From contig NZ_AP014723.1 in assembly GCF_001548035.1 (NCBI RefSeq), positions 1,178,001 to 1,242,000 on the forward strand: 64,000 nucleotides of DNA. The letters are read 5' to 3'. Position numbers and translations under genes: made by a program. Position 1 is the first letter of the stretch. Each line of letters starts with the position of its first letter. The notes under the pieces were generated by a model, which was not told the DNA's origin, did no database searches, and saw only the letters and a list, made by a program, of their open reading frames with translations. The stretch is from Sulfurospirillum sp. UCH001. GTDB lineage: Bacteria > Campylobacterota > Campylobacteria > Campylobacterales > Sulfurospirillaceae. Below, piece by piece: positions 16,750 to 26,196 of this stretch.

Positions 16750-17957
16750 TGGAAGAAAAAACAACTTTAAGTGGTTTTGGGCTCTTTGCACTTTGGTTTG
16801 GTGCTGCTGTTTCAATGGCGGAGATTTTTACGGGTGGACTTTTAGCGCCATTAGGGTTTGAGCAAGGATTAAAAGCTATTCTGTTAGGGCATCTGATTGG
16901 TGGATTGATTTTAATCTTAGGTGGTTATATTGGAGCTCAAAGTAAACTTCCAGCCATTATGTCCACACGCATCTCTTTTGGTCATTATGGCTCCTACCTT
17001 TTCTCACTTCTCAATGTTTTTCAACTCATTGGTTGGACGGCTGTGATGATTATTTCTGGTGGACGTGCTGCTAATGAACTTGGAGTTGCACTTTTTGGAT
17101 TTGACAGTATCAATACATGGGCAATTGCTATTGGGATTTTTATAGGTCTGTGGATTTGGCTTGGAAAAGTAGGGTTCCAAAAACTCAATGTTGTAGCTGT
17201 TGTTCTTCTTTTTGTTCTCACACTAATTTTATGTGGAGTTGTTTTTAAAGAAGGCAATATTTTACTAGCTGCACCCACAGATGAAATGAGTTTTGGAGCT
17301 GCATTAGAGCTTAGCATCATTATGCCTCTATCATGGCTTCCTCTGATTTCTGATTATACACGTTTTGCTAAGAGTAGAAAATCTGGCCTTGTTGGTAGTT
17401 TTATGGGGTATTTTATCGGTAGTTCATTGATGTATGCGATTGGCTTAGCGATTGCATTGTATGCAAAAGACGCAAGTGTAGGCTCTATGATGATGACGCT
17501 CAATTTAGGATTTGCTGCGCTTGGAATTGTACTTCTTTCTACCATTACAACAACATTTCTTGATGCGTATTCAGCAGGGGTGACATTTACCAATATTTTC
17601 CCGCAAATGAGCGAGCGAAAAATTGCTTTTGCAATGGCTATTATTGGGCTTTTGATTGCTATTTTTACTCCTATTGAGCAGTATGAAACCTTTTTATATG
17701 CTATAGGTTCAGTTTTTGGACCGTTATTTGCCATTTTGCTAAGTGATTATTTTATCTTTAAAAAAGAGCAAATTGAGCCTTCTTTGTCGTTGCACATAGG
17801 AGCACTCATCGTTTGGGCGATTGGAGTAGGGCTCTATTATTGGTTTATGACGTTTGATTTACCACTCGGTTCAACGCTTCCTACGATGCTTGCAACAAGC
17901 ATGATATTTATTATTACGAAAAAGGTTATGGCAACATGGACATTCAAGATCAATTGA
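16746..17957 (+). CDS. cytX: HMP transporter CytX (NCS1 cytosine permease family)
   Basis: 403 residues with about 12 hydrophobic segments. LWFGAAVSMAEIFTGG and the inner SWLPLISDYTRFAKS are characteristic of the NCS1 purine/cytosine permease family. Position inside a TPP-controlled thiamine operon, between thiD and thiM, indicates uptake of the pyrimidine precursor HMP rather than cytosine. It overlaps thiD by 4 bp and thiM by 22 bp. Confidence 0.88.
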   Translation: MMEEKTTLSGFGLFALWFGAAVSMAEIFTGGLLAPLGFEQGLKAILLGHLIGGLILILGGYIGAQSKLPAIMSTRISFGHYGSYLFSLLNVFQLIGWTAVMIISGGRAANELGVALFGFDSINTWAIAIGIFIGLWIWLGKVGFQKLNVVAVVLLFVLTLILCGVVFKEGNILLAAPTDEMSFGAALELSIIMPLSWLPLISDYTRFAKSRKSGLVGSFMGYFIGSSLMYAIGLAIALYAKDASVGSMMMTLNLGFAALGIVLLSTITTTFLDAYSAGVTFTNIFPQMSERKIAFAMAIIGLLIAIFTPIEQYETFLYAIGSVFGPLFAILLSDYFIFKKEQIEPSLSLHIGALIVWAIGVGLYYWFMTFDLPLGSTLPTMLATSMIFIITKKVMATWTFKIN

Positions 17958-18739
17958 ACGAAGTTTTTGTAGCACTCCAAACAAAGCGAGCTTTGGTACA
18001 TCATATCACCAACTATGTGACGGTCAATGACTGTGCTAACGTCGTTTTAGCCATTGGTGCTTCTCCTATTATGGCAGATGAAATAGACGAAGTAGCAGAG
18101 ATGGTTGGCATTTGTGATGCACTTGTTTTAAATATTGGAACGGCAAATGAACGAACCCTTGCCTCTATGGTAGAAGCAGGTAAAGCGGCAAATGCTAAAG
18201 GGATTCCTGTAGTTCTTGATCCTGTAGGAGTAGGGGCAACATCTTTTCGAAAAAAGAGTGTTGCAGAACTCATGAATACAATCTCGTTTAGCATTATTCG
18301 TGGCAATATGGCTGAGATTAAAACCATTGCGGGGCTTGAATCTAAAAGCGCTGGAGTTGATTCGTTAGAAGAAGAGAGTGATGGTGCTATTATTGCTTCC
18401 CATTTAGCTAAAAAATTAGGATGCGTGATTGCAATAACCGGTAAAACTGATATTGTAGCTGATGCAAAAGAGTGTTATATTCTAGAAAATGGTGATGTTG
18501 CTTTAACAAATGTCACCGGTACTGGATGTATGACAACATCTTTGATCGGTAGTTTTTTAGGTGCTTCAAAAAAAGCACTTCCAAGCGCAATTGCAGGGAT
18601 TTTGACGATGTCTATCTCTGGTGAAATAGCAGATAAAAGTAAAGGTATGGGAACATTTCACACAGCTTTGATTGATAGAATTAGTGAAATGAATTACATG
18701 ACATTAATCGAGAAAGCTAAAATAAGTTTATATAAATAG
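17936..18739 (+). CDS. thiM: hydroxyethylthiazole kinase
   Basis: 267 residues. Phosphorylates the thiazole moiety of thiamine for salvage. Motifs: HHITNYVTVNDCANVVLAIGASPIMAD at the N-terminus (substrate site), VVLDPVGVGAT, IRGNMAEI, AITGKTDIV and NVTGTGCMTTSLIG (ATP/catalytic loop with Cys). The start overlaps the end of cytX by 22 bp, so translation is coupled. With thiD and a distant thiE (59.0 kb) this gives a complete salvage route from HMP and thiazole to thiamine phosphate. Confidence 0.96.
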   Translation: MDIQDQLNEVFVALQTKRALVHHITNYVTVNDCANVVLAIGASPIMADEIDEVAEMVGICDALVLNIGTANERTLASMVEAGKAANAKGIPVVLDPVGVGATSFRKKSVAELMNTISFSIIRGNMAEIKTIAGLESKSAGVDSLEEESDGAIIASHLAKKLGCVIAITGKTDIVADAKECYILENGDVALTNVTGTGCMTTSLIGSFLGASKKALPSAIAGILTMSISGEIADKSKGMGTFHTALIDRISEMNYMTLIEKAKISLYK

Positions 18740-18816
18740 GAATAATTATTATTTAATATATATTTTAGTTTGATAGCTGTATGATTTCTTCATAAACAAT
18801 GATAAAGGAGTCAATG

Positions 18817-19332
18817 ATGGCAAGAGTTGGAAATTCTATTATCAAAGGTATTGAGGTTCAAGAGATCATCACAACACTCAATCGTGCTTATGCTGACGAG
18901 TGGTTAGCGTATTATCAGTATTTTATTGAAGCTAAAGTGGTTAAAGGGTTGATGAAAGATGCAGCGATTGCAGAACTTGTTCAGCACGCAGCAGATGAAC
19001 TCAGACACGCAACTATGGTTGCAGATCGTATCATTCAATTAGGTGGAGCTCCACTTTTACATCCAGCGGATTGGCTCAAACAGACCAATTGTGGTTATGA
19101 TGCACCTAATGATTTTGATGTGGTAGCTGTTTTAAAAGATGCCATTAAAGGTGAGCAGTGTGCCATTGCAACGTATTCTAGTATCGTAGATCTTACACGT
19201 AACAAAGACATTGTCACATATGACTTAGTTTCTCAAATTTTAGCTGATGAAGTTATGCATGAAGAAGATCTTCAAAACTTGCATGACGATATTACCGAAT
19301 TTATTGGCGATTTAAAGAAATCAATGCAATAA
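18817..19332 (+). CDS. ferritin-like / bacterioferritin-type iron protein
   Basis: 171 residues. The start is ATG 18817 (MARVGN), 6 nt after AAGGAG; ATG 18814 is also possible. Four-helix ferritin-like pattern with di-iron ligands visible: Glu in ADEWLAYYQ, ExxH in DELRHATM, Glu in GEQCAIATYS and ExxH in DEVMHEED. It could store iron or protect from peroxide (Dps-like or Bfr-like); the exact subfamily is not resolved. Only 16 bp separate it from zupT, so a metal-handling operon is likely. The 77-bp upstream region is AT-rich with no recognised Fur box. Confidence 0.82.
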   Translation: MARVGNSIIKGIEVQEIITTLNRAYADEWLAYYQYFIEAKVVKGLMKDAAIAELVQHAADELRHATMVADRIIQLGGAPLLHPADWLKQTNCGYDAPNDFDVVAVLKDAIKGEQCAIATYSSIVDLTRNKDIVTYDLVSQILADEVMHEEDLQNLHDDITEFIGDLKKSMQ

Positions 19333-19348
19333 CACTAAGGAGGCAGGT

Positions 19349-20194
19349 ATGGTCGATGTTAGCTTAGAGCAGTTCATACCTGCTTTTCTTCTCACACTCT
19401 TTGCAGGGTTAAGCACAGGATTTGGAGCTCTTTTAGCCTTTTTTTCAAAGAGTAAAAGTCATACTTTCTTATCCATAGGATTGGGATTTTCAGCAGGTGT
19501 GATGGTCTATGTCTCATTTGTTGAGATTCTTTTTAAGTCAAAAACAGCCTTTAGTGCAATTTATGCAAGCCCTATAATAGGGGAGTCTTTAGCTTTACTT
19601 TGCTTTTTTGGAGGCATTGGTATCAGTGCGCTCATTGATCGGTTTATCCCTGAAGATGTCAATCCTCACGAACCAAAATCCAACAAAGAACTAAGTGTCC
19701 TCAAAGAAGGGCATGAGCACTCTCTTCTAAAAGATTCCGCACTCAAACGCACAGGTATATTTACAGCCCTTGCTATTGGTATTCACAATTTTCCCGAAGG
19801 CTTTGCTACATTTATCGCTGCACTTGATAATGTTCACATTGGTCTTACGATTGCCTTAGCGATTGCTATCCATAATATCCCAGAAGGTATGGCAGTTTCT
19901 TTACCCATTTATCATGCAACAGGAGAACGAAAAAGCGCTTTTTGGTACGCTTTTATATCAGGACTTGCTGAGCCCATTGGCGCATTGGTCGGTTTTTTCC
20001 TTCTTTTACCTATTATGGGTGAGCTTACACTGGGTATTACTTTTGGTATTGTTGCAGGTATTATGGTGTATATCTCTTTTGATGAACTTTTACCTTCAGC
20101 AAGAGTCTATGGAAATGCCCATACAACGATCTTAGGTATCGTCCTTGGAATGATGGTGATGGCTGTTAGTTTAGTTGCATTTAAACTCATTTAA
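19349..20194 (+). CDS. zupT: ZIP family zinc/divalent metal transporter
   Basis: 281 residues, eight hydrophobic segments. The ZIP signature is in the paired helices HNFPEGFATF and HNIPEGMAVS, with metal-binding His and Glu; GLAEPIGAL is the following conserved helix. Takes up zinc (and possibly iron or manganese) from the periplasm. A ribosome-binding site AAGGAGG lies before the ATG. It follows a ferritin-like gene and precedes a zinc-binding chemoreceptor gene. Confidence 0.93.
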   Translation: MVDVSLEQFIPAFLLTLFAGLSTGFGALLAFFSKSKSHTFLSIGLGFSAGVMVYVSFVEILFKSKTAFSAIYASPIIGESLALLCFFGGIGISALIDRFIPEDVNPHEPKSNKELSVLKEGHEHSLLKDSALKRTGIFTALAIGIHNFPEGFATFIAALDNVHIGLTIALAIAIHNIPEGMAVSLPIYHATGERKSAFWYAFISGLAEPIGALVGFFLLLPIMGELTLGITFGIVAGIMVYISFDELLPSARVYGNAHTTILGIVLGMMVMAVSLVAFKLI

Positions 20195-20287
20195 GAGACA
20201 TTATAAGTATTTACTGACGAAATATAAGGACTTTTAGGGGATGTTTAGGTAAACTTTTCATTAAACTATTATGAAAAGGGCACAGGA

Positions 20288-21391
20288 ATGTTTGGAAAGA
20301 GTAAGGCGATTTTAGAAGAAAGTAATGAACAGTTCCGTTTAGAAAACGAACGTTTAAAAGCTGAAAATGAAAGCTTAAAGCAAAAGTTAGACATGCTACA
20401 ACAATCTGAAGCTTCATCACAGATTACACTGAGTGAAAATCGTTTGAAAACAGCGCTAATTAACACAATGTTGGGCGGTTGTGGCAATAGCGTTAAAGAG
20501 ATTCAACATGACATAGAACAGAACCTTGAGGCATCTAAAGAGATTGTCGAAATAAGTGGTTCTACTGTAGAAAGTATTTCAAATCTTAATGCTATTTCTA
20601 ACAACCTATTAACCTCTCTGAGTCAAATTTCAAATTCTGCAGTTGAGTCACGTCACATGGCGGAAAATCTTCATCATAGTGTCGATGAAATCGCAAGCGT
20701 CATCAATCTTATTAAAGATATTTCAGATCAAACAAATCTTTTAGCACTCAATGCTGCGATTGAAGCGGCACGTGCTGGCGAACACGGTCGTGGGTTTGCG
20801 GTTGTTGCTGATGAAGTTAGAAAATTGGCTGAGAGAACACAAAAAGCAACAGCTGAAGTCGAGATGAACATCAATGTTCTTAAGCAAAATGCTAATTTGA
20901 TGTTTAAACAAAATGAAGAAGTTGAAAACATTGCATTAGAATCAAATCAACATATTGAAAACTTCAAAGTTGAATTTGATGCATTGCAACACAGTGCGAC
21001 AACGATTCAGTCTGACTCTCAAAACATCAGTTTTGAAGTCTTTACCGCTCTTGCAAAGCTTGACCATGTTCTGTTCAAAGTTTCAGGTTATGGTTCGGTG
21101 TTTGATAAAGAGCATAAAGAGCTTACTGATCATACCAATTGTCGTTTGGGTAAATGGTATGCGGGGGTAGGGCGAGAAAACTTTAGTGCAACATCAGCGT
21201 TTAAAGCATTAGAAGAGCCACATAAAATTGTACATGGTGAGATCAATCAAGCAATTAAATGTGTTAAAGAAGGAACGTGTCTCAATGACATTAATGTTGT
21301 CATTAACCATTTTACGAAAGCGGAAGAAGCTTCTAAGCACCTTTTTGGTTTACTTAACCAAATGTTAGAAGAAAAACAACATCATCATTAG
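20288..21391 (+). CDS. cytosolic chemoreceptor with C-terminal CZB domain (TlpD-like)
   Basis: 367 residues, no membrane segment. An N-terminal coiled coil (about 5-45) leads to the methyl-accepting signalling hairpin with tip [20 protein letters not shown] (about 159-180). The C-terminal CZB domain has [10 protein letters not shown], then HKIVHGEI and a later H, the His3-Cys zinc site. TlpD of Helicobacter pylori has this same architecture and signals oxidants through its zinc site, so this is a likely orthologue or functional analogue. It sits 93 bp after zupT. C-terminal residues EEKQHHH carry no CheR-binding pentapeptide. Confidence 0.9.
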   Translation: MFGKSKAILEESNEQFRLENERLKAENESLKQKLDMLQQSEASSQITLSENRLKTALINTMLGGCGNSVKEIQHDIEQNLEASKEIVEISGSTVESISNLNAISNNLLTSLSQISNSAVESRHMAENLHHSVDEIASVINLIKDISDQTNLLALNAAIEAARAGEHGRGFAVVADEVRKLAERTQKATAEVEMNINVLKQNANLMFKQNEEVENIALESNQHIENFKVEFDALQHSATTIQSDSQNISFEVFTALAKLDHVLFKVSGYGSVFDKEHKELTDHTNCRLGKWYAGVGRENFSATSAFKALEEPHKIVHGEINQAIKCVKEGTCLNDINVVINHFTKAEEASKHLFGLLNQMLEEKQHHH

Positions 21392-21400
21392 GAAACGTGT

Positions 21401-22141
21401 TTGAAATTTGAATTTTTAGGAACAGCCGATACTGGGGGCATTCCTCTTCATCAATGCCGTTGTATCATATGCGAAGAAGCCCGCCAAAAGAGCATTCATA
21501 ATCGCTCAACAAGTGCGTATTTGGAGTTAGATGATGAGAGTGTGATTCTTTTTGATGCGGGTGATGATCTTTTAATGGAACGGTTTAACACAAAGCGTAT
21601 TCGAGCGGTTTTTTTGACCCATTTTCATGCCGATCATTGCTTGGGGTTGATTCGTCTACGAAAGTCAGTCGATACGATTGTTTGCTATACGCCGAATGAT
21701 ACACAAGGCTTTGGTGATCTTTTTGTGCATAAAGATTCGATTGACTATAAAGTGCTTGAACCGTTTGAATCAATCGAAATTGAAGGTGTTCGTATTGTTG
21801 CAGTGCCACTGCTTCATTCTAAACTCACACATGGGTATGTCGTGTTTACTCCAAAGAGTGTTGTAGCGTATTTAACCGATTGTGCAAGTATTCCTGAATC
21901 ATCACTCGATTATTTAAAATCTCAAACGATAGATCATCTCTTTCTTGACGCAGCATATTCACCATGTTTTGAGTCAAAAAAGCATTTAAATTGGCAAAGT
22001 GCAGAGGAATATATCGATAGTATTAGCCCTAAAAAAGGCTATTTGATTCACGCGAGTTGTAAAACGATCTTGCCACTTCATACAAGTGGCATCGTTTTAA
22101 AATACCCTTATATTGATAAGGGGTTTTGTATAGAGGGGTGA
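21401..22141 (+). CDS. PhnP-like metallo-beta-lactamase-fold phosphodiesterase
   Basis: 246 residues from a TTG start, with AGGAAA 6 nt upstream; no in-frame ATG is better. Order: FLGTADTGGIPLHQC followed by RCIICEEA (the extra Cys zinc site seen in PhnP), LFDAGDDL, LTHFHADHCLGL (HxHxDH di-metal motif) and the later Asp/His ligands in YLTDCAS and LIHASC. PhnP cleaves 1,2-cyclic ribose phosphates in phosphonate breakdown; no phn genes are in the window, so the substrate is unknown. It follows the chemoreceptor after 9 bp. Confidence 0.82.
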   Translation: MKFEFLGTADTGGIPLHQCRCIICEEARQKSIHNRSTSAYLELDDESVILFDAGDDLLMERFNTKRIRAVFLTHFHADHCLGLIRLRKSVDTIVCYTPNDTQGFGDLFVHKDSIDYKVLEPFESIEIEGVRIVAVPLLHSKLTHGYVVFTPKSVVAYLTDCASIPESSLDYLKSQTIDHLFLDAAYSPCFESKKHLNWQSAEEYIDSISPKKGYLIHASCKTILPLHTSGIVLKYPYIDKGFCIEG

Positions 22142-22145
22142 AGAA

Positions 22146-22445
22146 TTACTCTTCATCCTCATCGTCTTCAAAGGCTTCTTCGCCGTCTTCATCTTCAAAG
22201 TAAATATTGTCTTCATTACCATCGTAGTTATAGTCACTTTGATAAATCGGATCATCCTCGTCTTCATCAAAATCTTCTTCGTCTTCTAAATCTTCTTCAT
22301 AGTCATCTTCGTTCATTAAAATTTCTTCAACTTTATCGAGGAACGCATCGACATCACCTGTAAAAAGGTGTTCATAACGCATTGCATCAACGATAAATTC
22401 ACTCGAACAACCATTTTCAAGAAGGAGTTCTTTCAAGTCACGCAT
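22146..22445 (-). CDS. small, very acidic protein of unknown function
   Basis: 99 residues. The first 45 (MRDLKELLLENGCSSEFI..., VDAFLDKVEEILMNED) look like a compact helical domain; residues 45-99 are almost entirely Asp/Glu with some Tyr and Phe. I do not recognise a characterised family. It is convergent with the PhnP-like gene (4-bp gap), and is preceded by AAGGTAAAG. The acidic tail suggests a disordered, perhaps nucleic-acid-mimicking or cation-binding segment, which is inference only. Confidence 0.75.
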   Translation of the reverse strand: MRDLKELLLENGCSSEFIVDAMRYEHLFTGDVDAFLDKVEEILMNEDDYEEDLEDEEDFDEDEDDPIYQSDYNYDGNEDNIYFEDEDGEEAFEDDEDEE

Positions 22446-22482
22446 ACTTTACCTTTGCTTTTTTCGCAATTCTACACTAATT

Positions 22483-24309
22483 TTAGATGTTTTTCAATTG
22501 CTCTTCATAGGACTCAAAAAGTTCATCGTGACTATGATGTAAGCTCTCAAACTGTTCATAAAGTGTTTCAAGTGCTTCTTCATCGCTTTTCAATTCTTTA
22601 GAGAGTCGTCCTAGTTCACCTACATCATTACTCGATGAGTAGGCAATCAAAGCTTCATTTTTAGTTTTTATTGCATCTTCCAGTTTCATAATTTTTGCTT
22701 CACACTGTTCAATCTGTTTTTTAAGCGGAGAAAGCTTAGCACTTCGCTCTTGGATGAGTTTTGTGCGAAGTTTTTTACTCTCATTATAATCATTTGAATT
22801 TACTTTTTTAGGTGCGGTTTCGATTTCTTCTTCCCAGCCCATTTTTTCTAAAAATTCATCATACGTGCCTTCAAAAAACTCAGCTTTATCATGATGAAAA
22901 ACAATCAGTGCATCGGCAAGTTCACGAAGTATCATCTCAGAGTGGGTAACCAAAATGGTTGAGCCTTCAAACTCTTTTATCGCTTCACAGAGCGAGTCGA
23001 TAGAGTACATATCAAGATGGTTGGTTGGCTCATCTAAAAAGAGAAGGTTAGCAGGTGTAGCGATGATTTTACCGAGCATAACACGGCTTCGCTCTCCACC
23101 TGAAAGTATGTTGATCTCTTTCTCTGCCATCTTACCACTAAACATCATACCACCACAGATACCTCTCACACGTGTAATACCAAGCAATGGATCAACCTCA
23201 TAAATTTCATCGATGATGGTGTTTTTAAGGTTTAGGCGTTGGATATTGGTTTGTCCAAAGTGTGCAAATGCTGTCTCAGGATGAAACGAGAGTATGCCTT
23301 GTTGTAGGGGTAATTCGCCTGCTAAAACATTGAGGAGGGTGGACTTTCCTTTACCATTTTTTCCAATGATAGCTAAACATTTCCCTTTTTCAAGTTTGAA
23401 GGAGAGATTTTGGAATAAAGGACGTGCGGGGTCATACCCAAAGCCAATATTTTGCGCATCAAGAACGATTTTCGCAGGTGTTTTTTTGTAATTAAATGAA
23501 AAATGAAGATTGGCTTCTTCTTCGAGATCATCCATTTCACCCATCTTTTCAAGCTGTTTAGCTTTACTTTGCGCCATAACAGCTTTGGAAGCTCTTGCTT
23601 TTTGGCGTGTCACAAAATCTTCAAGTTCTGCGCGTTTTTTATCGAGATTGGCTTTTGTTTTGAGATAACGTTCATCATCTTCTTCGAGCTTTGCATAGTA
23701 TTTTTCACTATTGCCCTCAATTATCATTAAACTTTTACGTCTAAGTCCCATGGTGTGCGTTGTGACTGCATCCATAAAATCACGATCATGCGTGATGAGA
23801 ATAATCTCACCTTTGAATTCCTTCAAAAATGTTTTAAGCCAACGCATGGAGACGATGTCAAGGTAGTTTGTTGGCTCGTCTAAAAGGAGTAGGGAAGGGT
23901 TTGTCGCCAAAAGCTTTACAAGGTTGAGCCTGATTTGATACCCGCCAGAAAAACTCATAGGATCTTTGTCTAAATCTTCTTGCGAAAAGCCAAGCCCAAA
24001 GAGCATTTTTTCAATTTTATAGACATTAAACGCTTCATCGCCTTGTAAGGCGGATGCACACTCTTCACGAACCGTTTTATGCGTGAAAGCAATATGTTGG
24101 CGTAATGCTCCAATAGTATAGTTCTTAGGAATGAGAATATCGCCAGAATCAGCTTCTTCTTCACCGAGAAGAATTTTAAAAAGCGTAGATTTACCTGAGC
24201 CGTTTCTTCCAACAAAGCCTATTTTATTACCACGAGAAAGTGTAAAGCTAATGTTTTCAAAAAGGGTTTGTGCCCCAAAATGTTTTGAGAGATTTGTAAC
24301 TTGAATCAT
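22483..24309 (-). CDS. ABC-F family ATPase
   Basis: 608 residues with two ABC domains and no membrane segments. Domain 1: GRNGSGKSTL (Walker A), SFSGGYQIRL (signature), LLLDEPTNYLD (Walker B). A linker of charged helices (about 200-280) is followed by domain 2: GKNGKGKSTL, LSGGERSRVM, LFLDEPTNHLD. A C-terminal coiled coil (about 520-600) is present. ABC-F proteins act on ribosomes, resolving stalled or misaligned peptidyl-transferase states; the long C-terminal coiled coil is more Uup-like or YbiT-like than EttA-like. No antibiotic resistance role can be read from sequence. The gene stands alone between motB and the acidic protein gene. Confidence 0.9.
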   Translation of the reverse strand: MIQVTNLSKHFGAQTLFENISFTLSRGNKIGFVGRNGSGKSTLFKILLGEEEADSGDILIPKNYTIGALRQHIAFTHKTVREECASALQGDEAFNVYKIEKMLFGLGFSQEDLDKDPMSFSGGYQIRLNLVKLLATNPSLLLLDEPTNYLDIVSMRWLKTFLKEFKGEIILITHDRDFMDAVTTHTMGLRRKSLMIIEGNSEKYYAKLEEDDERYLKTKANLDKKRAELEDFVTRQKARASKAVMAQSKAKQLEKMGEMDDLEEEANLHFSFNYKKTPAKIVLDAQNIGFGYDPARPLFQNLSFKLEKGKCLAIIGKNGKGKSTLLNVLAGELPLQQGILSFHPETAFAHFGQTNIQRLNLKNTIIDEIYEVDPLLGITRVRGICGGMMFSGKMAEKEINILSGGERSRVMLGKIIATPANLLFLDEPTNHLDMYSIDSLCEAIKEFEGSTILVTHSEMILRELADALIVFHHDKAEFFEGTYDEFLEKMGWEEEIETAPKKVNSNDYNESKKLRTKLIQERSAKLSPLKKQIEQCEAKIMKLEDAIKTKNEALIAYSSSNDVGELGRLSKELKSDEEALETLYEQFESLHHSHDELFESYEEQLKNI

Positions 24310-24400
24310 AAAAAGAACTCATTATAAATAAAGATGTATGCCTTTAAAAAGGCGAGTTGTATTATAAAAAAAGTTTTGCAAGAACTTGATTAAACGGAGT

Positions 24401-24433
24401 GAATAGTTTTACCTCAAAAGAGGAAAACTATTC
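24401..24433 (-). terminator. hairpin over the motB stop codon
   Basis: GAATAGTTTT-a-CCTC, loop AAAA, GAGG-AAAACTATTC: a 14-bp stem with one bulged base. It contains the motB stop and lies at the end of motAB. A T-run is weak, so termination efficiency is uncertain. Confidence 0.45.
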
Positions 24434-25225
24434 TGCTTTTTTATTGATGGTATTAAGCGTATCTAAAATGGACTCTTTTTTAGCAGAGCTATCAGGACCT
24501 GAAATGCGCATTGTAAATTCAACACGACCATTCTTTTCGCGGCCCTCTGCTGTATCGTTACTTGCAAGAGGTTTTGTGTCACCATAACCTGCAGAGCTTA
24601 AACGATCTCTTGCAATGCCATTGCGGATAAGAACACGAATGACAGCATTGGCTCGTGCGCTTGAGAGCTCAAGGTTATCTTGAAATTTAGAACCACTTGG
24701 TACAGGCGTTGTATCTGTGTAACCTTTGACAATGACTTCTACATTTTTAGGAAGCATCGCGATGATGTCAGAAACACGTTTTAAGAAAAGCATCGAATCA
24801 CTGTTGATAATGTCAGCAGAACCAGGTGCAAAGAGCATTTTTGTTGGAAGTTTTAAAATAGCTCCATCGATTTTTTGCTCTAATGAGCCTTCACCGATAT
24901 TCATTTTTTCAATCATTTGAGCCAAACGAGCGATCTCTTCAAGCTGTGCTGAAGATCCACCTGCATTACCTTTGTCTTTATCTTTGGCAGCTTCACCCGA
25001 TTTCACTGCCATACTCATAACAGGCGTTGCTTCTTCGGGTTTTGCACTATAGTCATAAATTTTAACGAACTCTTCTTTGAGTGCTTTCATTTTTTCAGTA
25101 TTGACAGAAGCAAGAGCGTAAAGAGCGATGAAAAGTGCTAGGAGAAGACTTAAAAAGTCGGCATAAGGTACAGCCCATTTCTCTCCAGCAGGACACTCGG
25201 TTGGTTTACACTTTTTCTTACCCAC
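24428..25225 (-). CDS. motB: flagellar motor stator protein MotB
   Basis: 265 residues. The N-terminal KWAVPYADFLSLLLALFIALYA holds the single membrane helix and the proton-carrying Asp (in YADF). A linker and plug region follow, then an OmpA-like peptidoglycan-binding domain (about 120-250) with VKGYTDTTPV, LSSARANAV and GYGDTKPLASN. It anchors the stator to the cell wall. Placed 9 bp after motA in one operon under a strong sigma-28 promoter. Confidence 0.96.
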   Translation of the reverse strand: MGKKKCKPTECPAGEKWAVPYADFLSLLLALFIALYALASVNTEKMKALKEEFVKIYDYSAKPEEATPVMSMAVKSGEAAKDKDKGNAGGSSAQLEEIARLAQMIEKMNIGEGSLEQKIDGAILKLPTKMLFAPGSADIINSDSMLFLKRVSDIIAMLPKNVEVIVKGYTDTTPVPSGSKFQDNLELSSARANAVIRVLIRNGIARDRLSSAGYGDTKPLASNDTAEGREKNGRVEFTMRISGPDSSAKKESILDTLNTINKKAE

Positions 25226-25234
25226 AAGGTTTCC

Positions 25235-26011
25235 TTATGCTTTATCGAATTGGCTTTTTTTCTCTTCAAGTGGAGAGAGGTAGTTAAGAAGTTTCATCTC
25301 AAGTGTACGAGGATTGTCACCGTGTGAAATTCCCAAAATACCCGCTAAGATAACATGTTTCTCTTTGATAAAATCATGTGATTTTGCTTTGAGTTTATTT
25401 CCCCAAGGTCCCATAAAGATATACGCACCTGCGATACCTGTAACGGTCGCTGTAAACGCACCCGCGATACCTGCTGCCATCTCTGCTGGGTTGTCCAATT
25501 TTTGAAGCGCAAGGATCAGACCCAAAACCGCACCGATAAGACCGATAACCGGACATGATTCACCCGCTAGTAGCCAGTAGTGTGCCGCTCCATGATAATA
25601 CTCTGCTGTCTCTTCAATGAGAATTTCCAATGTCTCTTCAATCTCATGAGCCTCGACGCCATCAACCGCCATACTAAGACCTTTTTTGAAGAATTCATCA
25701 TCCATCATGTTTGCATGAGATTCAAGGGCTAAGATACCATCACGTCTAGCGATAATCGCAAAATCAATTATTTGTTTGATACGTGCATGTAAATCAACAG
25801 GGGATTTTTTGAAGACAACTTTAAATTCTTTGAACGCAGCTCTTACGTATTCGGGTGCTGTTCCCGTCATTGCTGAAGCCATCGCTGTTGGTACAACGAT
25901 AATAAACGAAGTGATGTGAAGTACGTGTAGAGGATTTCCGCCCTCCATAATATCTCCAACGGCAATCGAGGTAACGGAAATTACCATGCCCAAGATGACG
26001 GTTAAGTCCAT
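25235..26011 (-). CDS. motA: flagellar motor stator protein MotA
   Basis: 258 residues, four membrane segments. ESCPVIGLIGAVLGLILAL and GIAGAFTATVTGIAGAYIF are the third and fourth helices with the conserved Pro; the cytoplasmic loop between helices 2 and 3 carries the charged residues (R and E in IIARRDGILALE) that touch FliG. Forms the proton channel with MotB. The start has GGAG about 9 nt upstream. A near-perfect sigma-28 promoter lies 44-70 bp before the ATG. Confidence 0.96.
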   Translation of the reverse strand: MDLTVILGMVISVTSIAVGDIMEGGNPLHVLHITSFIIVVPTAMASAMTGTAPEYVRAAFKEFKVVFKKSPVDLHARIKQIIDFAIIARRDGILALESHANMMDDEFFKKGLSMAVDGVEAHEIEETLEILIEETAEYYHGAAHYWLLAGESCPVIGLIGAVLGLILALQKLDNPAEMAAGIAGAFTATVTGIAGAYIFMGPWGNKLKAKSHDFIKEKHVILAGILGISHGDNPRTLEMKLLNYLSPLEEKKSQFDKA

Positions 26012-26054
26012 ACGGTCTGCTCCAAAAAATAATATTCAAAAACACTTTTCTGCA

Positions 26055-26081
26055 TTATCGGTAAAAATGTAAAAAACTTTA
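26055..26081 (-). promoter_or_regulatory. sigma-28 (FliA) promoter of motAB
   Basis: On the minus strand: TAAAGTTT, 11 nt, then ACCGATAA. This matches the sigma-28 consensus TAAAGTTT-N11-GCCGATAA at all but one position. Confidence 0.9.
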
Positions 26082-26162
26082 ATGCCAAAACAATAATATA
26101 ACATTATTTCTTAGATGAAATAGTTATATTACACGCCATAAAGTGAAAAAATCAATTTGTAG

Positions 26163-26168
26163 TATAAT
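26163..26168 (+). promoter_or_regulatory. -10 box of the cmeR-like gene
   Basis: TATAAT, preceded by TTGTAG. It fixes the regulator start downstream of itself (ATG 26197, with AAAGGAGG at 26182-26189), ruling out the upstream in-frame ATG at 26143. An imperfect inverted repeat AATAAT-N5-ATTATT lies further upstream at 26092-26108. Confidence 0.65.
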
Positions 26169-26196
26169 GGCAAAAAAGTTCAAAGGAGGTCATGTG

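Noticed and set aside
26143-26196. Upstream start of the TetR-family gene
   Set aside because: A TATAAT and a strong AAAGGAGG lie within this stretch, so transcription begins after the first ATG.
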